Below are positions 17,250 to 24,862 of a DNA stretch of 64,000 nt, piece by piece; position 1 is the stretch's first letter; each line of letters starts with the position of its first letter. A program made the translations under genes and the position numbers. The notes beneath the pieces are model-generated. The model did not search any database and had not been told where the DNA came from. It worked only from the letters and a program-made list of their open reading frames with translations. Origin of the DNA: Mycetocola zhadangensis (GTDB lineage: Bacteria; Actinomycetota; Actinomycetes; Actinomycetales; Microbacteriaceae); contig NZ_RCWJ01000005.1 of NCBI RefSeq assembly GCF_003668565.1, forward strand, positions 211,746 through 275,745, in the 5' to 3' direction.

Positions 17250-17783
17250 ATGGACGCAGAAACCCAGAAAAGGATCGACGGCCTCCCGGCCAGCACGGGC
17301 AAGTCACTGACCGAGTGGTTCACTGTTCTCGACGCCGCCCAGCTTCAGAAGCACGGTGAGATGATGGCGCTGCTCAAAGGTGAGCACGGCGTTTCGCACG
17401 GCTTCGCCAACTTCATCGCGTTGATGTATCGAAACCAGGGCGCACCGGAGGGCGATGACCTGATCGAAAAACAGTACGCGACGAAGCCATCGCTTCGACC
17501 GATCTACGACGCGATCGTTCACGCGGTTGGTGAGTTCGGCACCGACGTGCAGCTCGCTCCGAAATCGGCGACGGTCTCGCTTCGCCGGTCGAAACAGTTC
17601 GCGCTGATCAGCCCAACCACGAAGACGCGGGTTGACGTCGGCATCAACCTTCGGGGCACGCCAGGCGGCGAGCGCCTCAAAGCAACGGGGGGAATGTGCA
17701 CACACTCCGTGGGAGTCGCGAGCGTCGATGAGGTCGACGACGAACTGCTGAGCTGGTTGAGGGAAGCGTACGACCTGGCCTGA
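17250..17783 (+). CDS. DUF4287 and DUF5655 domain protein
   Basis: A 177-residue cytosolic protein in two parts. Residues 1-70 (TGKSLTEWF, GEMMALLKGEHGVSHGFANFIAL) form the DUF4287 helical domain. Residues 75-177 (IYDAIVHAVGEFG...VSLRRSKQFALISPTTKTRVDVGINL) match DUF5655, which resembles a fragment of DNA-associated or transport proteins of unknown role. It follows the OhrR-like gene by 40 bases. No catalytic motif was seen. Confidence 0.85.
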   Translation: MDAETQKRIDGLPASTGKSLTEWFTVLDAAQLQKHGEMMALLKGEHGVSHGFANFIALMYRNQGAPEGDDLIEKQYATKPSLRPIYDAIVHAVGEFGTDVQLAPKSATVSLRRSKQFALISPTTKTRVDVGINLRGTPGGERLKATGGMCTHSVGVASVDEVDDELLSWLREAYDLA

Positions 17784-17804
17784 GCGGTCGCGGGAGGGCT
17801 GAGG

Positions 17805-17956
17805 TAGACTGGCCGGTAGCGAAGGGGAGTAGTTCCCACCGCCGCTTTCACTCCAGAAACGGCGACGCGGTCTGTCGACACACTGGTCCCCGGACCCGGC
17901 AGCCCACCCGCATTGAGCGGGCGAGCGAGACCTTCGGCCACATCTCACGATGGCCG
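17805..17956 (+). promoter_or_regulatory. yybP-ykoY manganese riboswitch controlling the Er-VIT1 gene
   Basis: The aptamer shows both conserved cores of this class: GGGGAGTAG at 17824-17832 and GCGAGACC ending at 17932. They are closed by helix P1, CGAAGG (17820-17825) with CCTTCG (17931-17936). A -10 box TAGACT at 17805-17810 places the start site just before P1. Right after P1, CGGCCA (17935-17940) can pair with TGGCCG (17951-17956), sharing bases with P1, so this is the probable expression platform. Known members bind Mn2+ and switch on Mn exporters or related genes. Confidence 0.9.
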
Positions 17957-18005
17957 GAGTTTCTGCACCCCCGATTCGCCGGTCACCCGATACAGGAGCA
18001 GCTCA

Positions 18006-19097
18006 GTGACCGAACTCCGCGACGAACCAACCGCATCCGAAATCAAACGCTGGCGACAGTACCTCGCCGACGAACGGGCGGAAGCGTCTGTCTATGGCGA
18101 ACTCGCCAGCAGACGTTCCGGTGAAGAGAGAGCCATCCTCCTCGGCCTGGTCGAGGCAGAGCGTCGCCACGAGGCGCACTGGATCGAACTGCTCGGCGAC
18201 CATGCCAACGACCCCACCCGCACAGCGCTGCGCACGCGGCTACTCGGCTTCTTCGCGAAGCGCTTCGGCTCCGTCTTTGTCCTCGCGCTGATGCAGCGCA
18301 CCGAATCCCGCTCACCCTATGAGGCCGACGTCGACGCTACTGACGCGATGGCTGCCGATGAGCGGCTGCACACCGAGATCGTGCGCGGGCTGGCGGCCCG
18401 CGGCCGCAACAACATGTCAGGCACCTTCCGCGCAGCGGTGTTCGGCGCGAACGACGGCCTCGTCTCGAACCTCGCGCTCGTGCTCGGTATGAGCGCGACA
18501 GGAGTGGGCACTGGCGTCGTCCTGGCCGCCGGTGTTGCTGGCCTGCTCGCCGGTGCACTCTCGATGGCTGCCGGTGAATTCGTTTCAGTGCGGTCACAGC
18601 GAGAGTTGCTCGACTCGACAACACCTGACCCGACGGCGCGGCAGGTTCTCCCCAACCTCGATGTGAACGCGAACGAGCTTCAGTACGTTTACCGCGTGCG
18701 CGGAATGGCGCCGCAGCAGGCCGCCGAGCACGCGCACGAGGTGCTCAACAACCTCGACTGCGTGCACGTTGGGCTCGACACGGGCAGCATGTCCGCGCAA
18801 CGCGACGAGGGCGACTCGATCGGCTCCGCTCGGGGCGCCGCTCTCTCGAGTTTCCTCTTCTTCGCATCAGGCGCCATCGTTCCTGTGATTCCTTACCTGT
18901 TCGGCATGAGTGGGATCGCCGCGGTCGCCGTGGCATCCGTTCTCGTCGGAATCGCCCTGCTGCTGACGGGCACCGTCGTCGGCGTGCTGTCGGGGGCGTC
19001 ACCACTCAAACGAGCGCTGCGACAACTCGCCATCGGTTACGGTGCCGCGGCGATCACCTACCTGCTCGGCCTGCTGTTCGGAACAACGGTGAGCTGA
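18006..19097 (+). CDS. Er-VIT1 (MbfA-like) metal transporter: ferritin-like domain fused to VIT1/CCC1
   Basis: A 363-residue fusion. Residues 1-125 carry a ferritin-like/erythrin domain with metal-ligand patterns (DERAEASVYGEL, LVEAERRHEAHW, AADERLHTEIVRG). Residues 140-363 are the VIT1/CCC1 transporter domain (FRAAVFGANDGLVSNLALVLGMSATG, GALSMAAGEFVSVRSQREL) with about five transmembrane helices. MbfA relatives export iron. Here the gene follows an Mn2+ riboswitch, so manganese export is the better guess. GTG start with AGGAG 8 bases upstream. Confidence 0.92.
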   Translation: MTELRDEPTASEIKRWRQYLADERAEASVYGELASRRSGEERAILLGLVEAERRHEAHWIELLGDHANDPTRTALRTRLLGFFAKRFGSVFVLALMQRTESRSPYEADVDATDAMAADERLHTEIVRGLAARGRNNMSGTFRAAVFGANDGLVSNLALVLGMSATGVGTGVVLAAGVAGLLAGALSMAAGEFVSVRSQRELLDSTTPDPTARQVLPNLDVNANELQYVYRVRGMAPQQAAEHAHEVLNNLDCVHVGLDTGSMSAQRDEGDSIGSARGAALSSFLFFASGAIVPVIPYLFGMSGIAAVAVASVLVGIALLLTGTVVGVLSGASPLKRALRQLAIGYGAAAITYLLGLLFGTTVS

Positions 19098-19105
19098 ATC
19101 GGGGG

Positions 19106-19873
19106 CTAGGAGCGCCCGCGGCCCCGGTTGCGGCCCTTGCCGAGTTTCTTGGGCGCACGGCCCTGCCGCGGCGTGAACGGCTTCGCCTTGGGCTTCTGCT
19201 GCGGTTTGCGCTCCTTGGGTGGCGCCTTCTCGGGCTCTTCCTGCGGGGCGCGCGAACTGCGGGCGGTCCTCCCCCGCACGACGCCGACGAAGTCATCGAT
19301 GTCTGGCGTGGTCTCGTCGGCGAGCCAGGCCAAGCCAATGCGGGTCTCGGCAACGTCGATGACCGGCCGCGCGATGACATCCTTACGGCCGTACAGGCGC
19401 GCGACCGATTGAGGCACGATGACGATTCCCACTCCGGCGGCAACGAGCTCGATGGCATCTTCCACAGAGCGCATCTCAGGCAACGGGCGCCGGGTTCCGT
19501 TCTGCACCTCTACCGCGACATCACGCCACTCCGGCAGCTCGTCAGGGTCCTGAAGCAGGTGCTCCCCAGCGAGATCGGCCACCGTAACGGACTCGGCGAG
19601 TGAGAGATCGTGGTCCTTCGGCAGCACAACGACCGGCACCTCGCTGTACAGCGGGATCAGGCTCAGGTCGGTGTCATCAACCGGCAGGCGAACAAAACTG
19701 ACATCGGCCTTGCGGTCGTGCAGCACACCAACCGCGTCGGCCTCAGCCGTCGGCGCGAACGCCAGCGGCAGATCCTTGCGACGCTCCTGCCAGGCTTTGG
19801 ACCACTTCGCCAGCGTCACCCCTGGAACAAACGCGATGGTGAACGACGGTCCTGGCGTCGGGTCGGCATCCAT
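19106..19873 (-). CDS. LysR-type substrate-binding domain protein without HTH, with basic C-terminal tail
   Basis: A 255-residue protein. Residues 10-200 have the periplasmic-binding-like fold of LysR effector domains (FTIAFVPGVTLAKW, DVSFVRLPVDDTDLSLIPLYSEVPVVVLPKDHDLS, VAAGVGIVIVPQSVARLY). The usual N-terminal HTH is absent, and no HTH is encoded upstream. The last 50 residues are rich in Lys, Arg, Pro and Gln and end GRNRGRGRS, suggesting nucleic-acid contact by charge. It is divergent from a DUF5997 gene. The function is unknown. Confidence 0.85.
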   Translation of the reverse strand: MDADPTPGPSFTIAFVPGVTLAKWSKAWQERRKDLPLAFAPTAEADAVGVLHDRKADVSFVRLPVDDTDLSLIPLYSEVPVVVLPKDHDLSLAESVTVADLAGEHLLQDPDELPEWRDVAVEVQNGTRRPLPEMRSVEDAIELVAAGVGIVIVPQSVARLYGRKDVIARPVIDVAETRIGLAWLADETTPDIDDFVGVVRGRTARSSRAPQEEPEKAPPKERKPQQKPKAKPFTPRQGRAPKKLGKGRNRGRGRS

Positions 19874-19981
19874 CGTTCCTCTTCGTTCTCCGCAGTTATT
19901 GGCATGCGGCGGTCTGTTCAGGGTATTACGGATGCTGCCTCCCGCGCGTCACAGCGCCACTTGCCGGTTAAGCTTGGGGAC

Positions 19982-20398
19982 ATGGCAACGAACAAGACCC
20001 CTCAAACGATGAAGCCGGAGACGGCAGCCAAGAAGCTGGGCGTCTACCTGCCGGCAACTCCCGAAGAATTCCGTACCAACCCGGTCACCCGTGAGCAGCT
20101 CAACGAACTGCTTGCATCGCCACCCGAGTGGCTCGTCGACCTGCGCAAGAACGGACCGCACCCGCGCACCGAGGTTGCCCGCAAGCTCGGTGTTTCCGTT
20201 TCGGGCCTCGCCCGCGCAGAGATGAACGACGCAGCCCTCACGACGGCCGAGATCACCGCCCTGCTCGAAGCGCCGCCGGCGTGGCTCGTCACCGAACGCG
20301 CCACCCAGGCAGAGGTGCGAGCAGAGAACACGCGCATCAACGAGCGCAACGCTGGCCAGCGTGTCCTCGACGAAGAGAAGGCTCGCAAGCAGAAGTAG
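19982..20398 (+). CDS. DUF5997-family protein
   Basis: A 138-residue protein starting MATNKTPQTMKPETAAKKLGVYLPATPEEF. Two similar segments with the order aLL..PP.WL are visible (NELLASPPEWLVDLR and ALLEAPPAWLVTER), between them a segment resembling a helix-turn-helix (EVARKLGVSVSGLARAEM). The C-terminus is charged. Actinobacteria often keep this gene divergent from the HTH-less LysR-like gene, as here, so it may supply the DNA-binding part for that protein. That is an inference. Confidence 0.85.
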   Translation: MATNKTPQTMKPETAAKKLGVYLPATPEEFRTNPVTREQLNELLASPPEWLVDLRKNGPHPRTEVARKLGVSVSGLARAEMNDAALTTAEITALLEAPPAWLVTERATQAEVRAENTRINERNAGQRVLDEEKARKQK

Positions 20399-20407
20399 CG
20401 GCAGCTC

Positions 20408-20444
20408 GACGAACGGCCCGGGATTTCATCCCGGGCCGTTCGTC
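20408..20444. terminator. GC-rich hairpin between the convergent DUF5997 and AraC genes
   Basis: Perfect 16-bp stem (GACGAACGGCCCGGGA with its complement) and 5-base loop TTTCA, starting 9 bases after the DUF5997 stop. There is no long T-run on either side. The TGA stop of the convergent araC-type gene lies inside the loop. It probably acts as a terminator or 3' stabiliser. Confidence 0.7.
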
Positions 20445-21463
20445 GTTCCCGTGGCCGGCAACGCGTCTGTGTCGATAGCGGTCACGCCCCCCTCGCTCGC
20501 AACTTTCATTTGCTGCGCCGAATCCCGGTATTGCGTCGGTGACATGCCGGTCTGCCGAAGAAAGGCGCGCCTCATCCTGGCGATGTTTCCGAAACCGGTG
20601 GATGCCGCTAGTTCCGTCAGTTCCCTCGCTCCCACGCCTTCGTCCAAACGCATCGCCGCCCATCGAATGCGAATGCGGCGCAGTTCGTCGGCGACAGAGT
20701 TGTTCGCCGATGCGAAGATGCGTTGAAGATGGCGTGATGAGATTCCGGTCGCCGTGGCAACGTCAGCAGTCGTGAGGTCCGGGTTGCTGTAGTTGGCCGC
20801 GATGAATGTCAGGGCTCTCGCGATTGAGAGCTCGGGTTGCGCCGTCCGCTGCTGGCCTTCGGAGCTCGTTATCAGTCCAGCCAACAGGGACAGAGTCGCC
20901 TGCTGTGACGTGATTCCTTCCGGTGATGAGGGAACAGGAAAGTCGGATGCCAGCGCTCGAAGGAAGGAGGAGACCGCTTCAGTGAACGATGTGGCCGGAA
21001 ATCGCCGCGGACCCAACTCTGATTCAGGCAGGCCTCGCGCTCGAAACATCCCCCTCCGCACGACGACGAGGATCATGGCGGCACTCTCTGGAATGTGGAG
21101 CTGGTGCGGTGTGACCCCGGAAGCAAACGCCGATGCGCCAGCGCCGAGCGGAATGGTACGGCCGTTCTGGGTCAGGGTGGCTGCTCCGTCGCGGACAAGG
21201 TAGAACGCGCCACCCACACGCACAGCCGCCACGTGGGCTGGCGTCCGGTCGATTTCCGCGCGGGAATGCTCCAGCCGAAAGACGGTCAGGTTTTCGAAGA
21301 TGACGAAGCTGGCGCGGAGCCGAAAGTCAGGCGGGTTGGCCGTCGTGCGGGCGTACCAGGACAGCATGTCCATCCCCGCCAGACCGGACAGGTCCGCGCT
21401 TGCCGGTCGCCGCGGTGTGAAGATGCGGTCGGCCGCCCTGTCGCCTTCGGTGCTCGCGTCCAT
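20426..21463 (-). CDS. AraC-family transcriptional regulator
   Basis: A 345-residue protein. The N-terminal half is an AraC-binding-like sensor domain (FRLEHSRAEIDRTPAHVAAVRVGGAFYLVRDG). The C-terminal 100 residues hold the two HTH motifs (SIARALTFIAANYSNPDLTTADVATATGISSRHLQRIF and ELTELAASTGFGNIARMRRAFLRQTGMSPTQYR). The ATG at 21463 is the likely start; further upstream in-frame starts would run into the promoter of the divergent exporter. It probably activates the divergent MFS operon. Confidence 0.88.
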   Translation of the reverse strand: MDASTEGDRAADRIFTPRRPASADLSGLAGMDMLSWYARTTANPPDFRLRASFVIFENLTVFRLEHSRAEIDRTPAHVAAVRVGGAFYLVRDGAATLTQNGRTIPLGAGASAFASGVTPHQLHIPESAAMILVVVRRGMFRARGLPESELGPRRFPATSFTEAVSSFLRALASDFPVPSSPEGITSQQATLSLLAGLITSSEGQQRTAQPELSIARALTFIAANYSNPDLTTADVATATGISSRHLQRIFASANNSVADELRRIRIRWAAMRLDEGVGARELTELAASTGFGNIARMRRAFLRQTGMSPTQYRDSAQQMKVASEGGVTAIDTDALPATGTTNGPG

Positions 21464-21471
21464 GCGGCCAG

Positions 21472-21568
21472 TATGTTGCGCAACCGGAAGAGGCACAAGA
21501 CCCGCCATCGACGAGTGCATTTCGCGCCAACCGGGCGTACGCGGGTGTTCACCGCAATATGTTGAGCA
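21472..21568. promoter_or_regulatory. Candidate AraC-type operator pair in the divergent promoter region
   Basis: The 11-mer TATGTTGNGCA occurs at 21472-21482 and 21558-21568, both in the same orientation and 86 bp apart, between the divergent AraC and MFS genes. The first copy overlaps the palindrome GTTGCGCAAC (21475-21484). Direct half-sites separated by a whole number of helical turns suit AraC-family binding. No experiment supports it. Confidence 0.4.
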
Positions 21569-21611
21569 CGACTCCTTCATCTGGGAAGGGCGACGCTGGG
21601 GGGCTCCTCAC

Positions 21612-23267
21612 ATGGCACAACAGACGCAGAGTTCACGCGATATCGCACCGGTGAGGACGACTTCCTGGTTGCCGCTGATCGTCGTGGTGCTCACCCAGAT
21701 TCAAGCATCATTCGCCGTCAACGCCCTGACCGTCTCAATGGCCGGCATCACGAGCGATCTCGATATGCCCGCGACAAGTATTGGAACCGCCATCACCACC
21801 GGCACATTTGCCATGGCTGCATTCATTCTTCTCGGAGCGAAGATCGGCGCACGCTACGGATCGAAGCGTGTGTTCCAGGTCGCGGTCGTCATTCACGCGT
21901 TGTCCATGACGGCAATCGCATTTAGCGTGAGCCCCGTCATGCTTTTCGTCGCCCAGGCCGCGTCCGGGGCGGTGATCGCTCTCATCGCCCCTGCCCTGGT
22001 TGTCTTTATCTCGACGAACTATGCCGGTGACCAGCAGGCGAAGGCAATCGGCTATCTGGCAGCCGCGATTCCGGCTGCCGGTGTTTTGGCACTGCTCATC
22101 GCCGGGAGTTTCGCCTCGACCATTGGCTGGCGATACTCGTTTGCCCTCATCGCGGCGCTTGGGCTGGTGAACCTCCTGCTGAGCTTCAAGTTCAAAGCGG
22201 TGCCACCGCACAGGGACCTTGTTATCGACGTCACCGGCGCGCTCATCGCCGCTGCCGCGATTATCTTGCTGAGCTTTGGCTTCTCAGGGCTGACGTCCTG
22301 GGGCGTATTTCTTGCTACGGAGAATGCCCCTTTCAACATTCTCGGCATCTCTCCGGCGCCGGTGCTGATTCTCTTGGGAATCATCATTGGGCAGGTCTTC
22401 TTCGTCTGGCTTCGAGCTCGCAAGACCGCCGGGAAGCCACAGATATTTGACCTCGACGTCCTCAAGTCGAGTTCCGAAAAGGCCACGACGTTTTGTATGG
22501 CGGCGATGCTTTTTATCGGCACCGCTGCCAACTTCTTGATTCCGCTCTACATTCAGGTTGTGCAGGGTCGCTCCAGCTTCGAAACATCGCTGTCGATAAT
22601 TCCATACACGATTTCGATCTTCGTAGCCAACACCGTCGTAGCGTCCTTCTACAAGAAGTTCCCGCCACGGGTCATCGCACGTGCCGGGTTCATCGTTGTT
22701 GCACTTGCTCTTGTCATTGTTGCTTTCACCGTTCGCAATGACTGGGGTCAGTTCTTCGTCGTCCTCGGCCTCATCCTTCTCGGTCTCGGCCAGGGAGCAA
22801 TTGTTGCTCTCGTGTTCAACACGCTGCTCTCGTCGGCGCCGAAACGGCTCGCGGGAGATGTCGGCGCATGGCGGGGGCTCGTGCACAACATCTCAGGCAG
22901 TGTCGGAATTGCGGTTATGACCGTGTTCGCCGTCGGCATGCTGAGTGCCTTTATCTCGGCCGGTCTCGCCGACCACCCGTCGCTCCCCCCGGAGTTGCAG
23001 TCGCAGTTCCCCCTCGACAGCGTGAACTTTGTCACCAATGAGAACTTGCATGACGTTCTGGCCAGCACTACTGACGCAACCGAGGCCCAGCTGGACGAAG
23101 CAGTAGCCGTCAACGCACTCGCTCGACTTCAGGCGCTCAAGGTGTCGCTTCTCGTACTTGCCGGTATCGCGCTGCTGGCCGTTGTGCCAGCGGGTCGAAT
23201 GCCGCGACAGATGGGGATCGGGGACGGCGACGTCAGGACGGCCGACCCCCGGGTCGCGGCCGATTAG
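21612..23267 (+). CDS. MFS transporter, probable drug exporter of the DHA2 type
   Basis: A 551-residue membrane protein with about 14 hydrophobic segments. Cues include SFAVNALTVSMAGITSDLDMPATSIGTAITTGTFAMAAFILLGAKIGARYGSKR (helices 1-3 with the motif A loop) and APALVVFISTNYAGDQQAKAIGYLAAAIPAAGVLALLIAG, the motif C-like region of exporters. It is divergent from an AraC regulator and is followed after 15 bases by an SLC13-type gene, so it heads an operon that may run to 28161. The exported compound is unknown. Confidence 0.88.
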   Translation: MAQQTQSSRDIAPVRTTSWLPLIVVVLTQIQASFAVNALTVSMAGITSDLDMPATSIGTAITTGTFAMAAFILLGAKIGARYGSKRVFQVAVVIHALSMTAIAFSVSPVMLFVAQAASGAVIALIAPALVVFISTNYAGDQQAKAIGYLAAAIPAAGVLALLIAGSFASTIGWRYSFALIAALGLVNLLLSFKFKAVPPHRDLVIDVTGALIAAAAIILLSFGFSGLTSWGVFLATENAPFNILGISPAPVLILLGIIIGQVFFVWLRARKTAGKPQIFDLDVLKSSSEKATTFCMAAMLFIGTAANFLIPLYIQVVQGRSSFETSLSIIPYTISIFVANTVVASFYKKFPPRVIARAGFIVVALALVIVAFTVRNDWGQFFVVLGLILLGLGQGAIVALVFNTLLSSAPKRLAGDVGAWRGLVHNISGSVGIAVMTVFAVGMLSAFISAGLADHPSLPPELQSQFPLDSVNFVTNENLHDVLASTTDATEAQLDEAVAVNALARLQALKVSLLVLAGIALLAVVPAGRMPRQMGIGDGDVRTADPRVAAD

Positions 23268-23282
23268 CCGGGTGGCGTATCG

Positions 23283-24839
23283 ATGACCCCGATTGCGCTC
23301 ACGCTTGTCGTCCTCCTGCTGGCGATCGTCATCTTCGTCTGGAATCGCGTCCCGGTCGGAGTGGTGGCGATCGGAGTTGCTCTCGCCCTCTACGTGACAG
23401 GGGTGAATTCTTTCGAGCAGACCATCGCGGGATTCGGGGATCCCGTCATCATCTTCATCGCTGCCCTCTTCGTGGTCGGCGAGGGTCTCGATGCGAGCGG
23501 ATTGACCACCTGGGCCGGCCAGCAACTCACCCGACGTGCCGGTACCAACCGACGCACCATCGTCATGCTCGTTTCACTCCTCGTTGCTGTGCTCACCGCG
23601 CTCATCAGCGTCAACGGTGCCGTCGCGGCTTTGATCCCAATGGTCGTGGTGCTCGCGTTGCGCATCAAACAGCCGCCATCGCAGTTGCTGATTCCGCTCG
23701 CCTTCGCTGCCCACGCCGGCTCGTTGCTCCTCCTGTCCGGCACCCCGGTGAATTTACTGATCTCGGAGGTCGCTCAAGACGCCACCGGTCGGCCAATTGG
23801 CTACGCGGAATTCGCCCTCGCGGGCCTTCCGGCGTTACTCGGAACGCTCCTCGTTCTGGTATTCCTCGGGCCCAAGCTCCTGCCGAATCACGCCACACAG
23901 GCTGCAGGTCGCGACCTCAGTGCCCACGCGGAGACACTCGCCGCCCACTACGCCTTGAAACCAGGGGAACCGGCGCTCAATCGCGAAACGGGCCTCACAG
24001 AGGTCGTGATTCCCCCGCGGTCGGGCTTCATCGGTGAAACCGTATTTCCCGGCATGATCACCGAGAGCGGAACACTCATCGTCGTCGCTGTGCAGCGTTC
24101 TGGAGAGGACCTGGGCCGTACAGTGCTCGCACCGGGGGACATCCTGCTGTTGCGCGGCACGTGGGAGGCACTGAGCGCAAACACGGCGGACGCCAATGTC
24201 GTTGTTGTTGATGACCCCGACGCCATTCGCCGTCAGTCCGTCGCCTTGAGCGGGCGGTCATGGGCAGCCTTGAGCGTTCTCGCCGGGATGGTCCTCTTGC
24301 TGGCCACAGGATGGGTTCCCCCGTCGATCGCCGCGCTGGTCGCGGCGTGCGCGATGGTCCTACTCCGCGTCGTCACGGTTGCCCAGGCGCACCGATCCAT
24401 CTCCTGGACCACACTGATTCTCGTCGCCGGGATGATTCCGCTTTCGACAGCCATTCAAAGCAGCGGCACGGCAGACCTCATCGCGAACGGTCTCGTCGAC
24501 CTGCTCGGTGAGGCGAGCCCGTACCTGCTCCTCGCCGGAATCAGCGTCGTCACCGTAATCCTCGGACAACTCATCAGCAACATGGCCACCGCTCTGATCG
24601 TCGCACCCATTGCTGTGGCCATCGCCGTCGAAACCGGCATCTCCCCTGTGCCCCTCCTCATGGCCGTCACCGTATCGGCCGCTGCATCGTTCCTCACCCC
24701 GGTGGCCACGCCAGCGAACACGATGGTGATGGGCCCAGGCGGCTACCGCTTCGGCGACTACTGGAAGCTCGGCCTCCCCCTCATCGGAGTCTTCCTGCTC
24801 GTCGCCATCCTTGTCGTCCCTGTGATCTGGCCCTTCTGA
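23283..24839 (+). CDS. SLC13/DASS-type anion transporter with a central TrkA-C domain
   Basis: A 518-residue protein. N- and C-terminal membrane halves of the ArsB/NhaD/SLC13 superfamily flank one soluble RCK-C (TrkA-C) domain at about residues 225-310 (LTEVVIPPRSGFIGETV...LAPGDILLLRGTWE). The SNMATALIVAPIAVAIA and TPVATPANTMVMGPGGYRFGDYWKLG segments match the paired signature regions of SLC13 transporters. Most family members have two TrkA-C domains, and only one is apparent here. Substrates of the family are dicarboxylates, sulfate and other anions. The gene sits between an exporter and an aminopeptidase. Confidence 0.88.
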   Translation: MTPIALTLVVLLLAIVIFVWNRVPVGVVAIGVALALYVTGVNSFEQTIAGFGDPVIIFIAALFVVGEGLDASGLTTWAGQQLTRRAGTNRRTIVMLVSLLVAVLTALISVNGAVAALIPMVVVLALRIKQPPSQLLIPLAFAAHAGSLLLLSGTPVNLLISEVAQDATGRPIGYAEFALAGLPALLGTLLVLVFLGPKLLPNHATQAAGRDLSAHAETLAAHYALKPGEPALNRETGLTEVVIPPRSGFIGETVFPGMITESGTLIVVAVQRSGEDLGRTVLAPGDILLLRGTWEALSANTADANVVVVDDPDAIRRQSVALSGRSWAALSVLAGMVLLLATGWVPPSIAALVAACAMVLLRVVTVAQAHRSISWTTLILVAGMIPLSTAIQSSGTADLIANGLVDLLGEASPYLLLAGISVVTVILGQLISNMATALIVAPIAVAIAVETGISPVPLLMAVTVSAAASFLTPVATPANTMVMGPGGYRFGDYWKLGLPLIGVFLLVAILVVPVIWPF

Positions 24840-24862
24840 ACACCGCAGAAATGGAGAACCAT

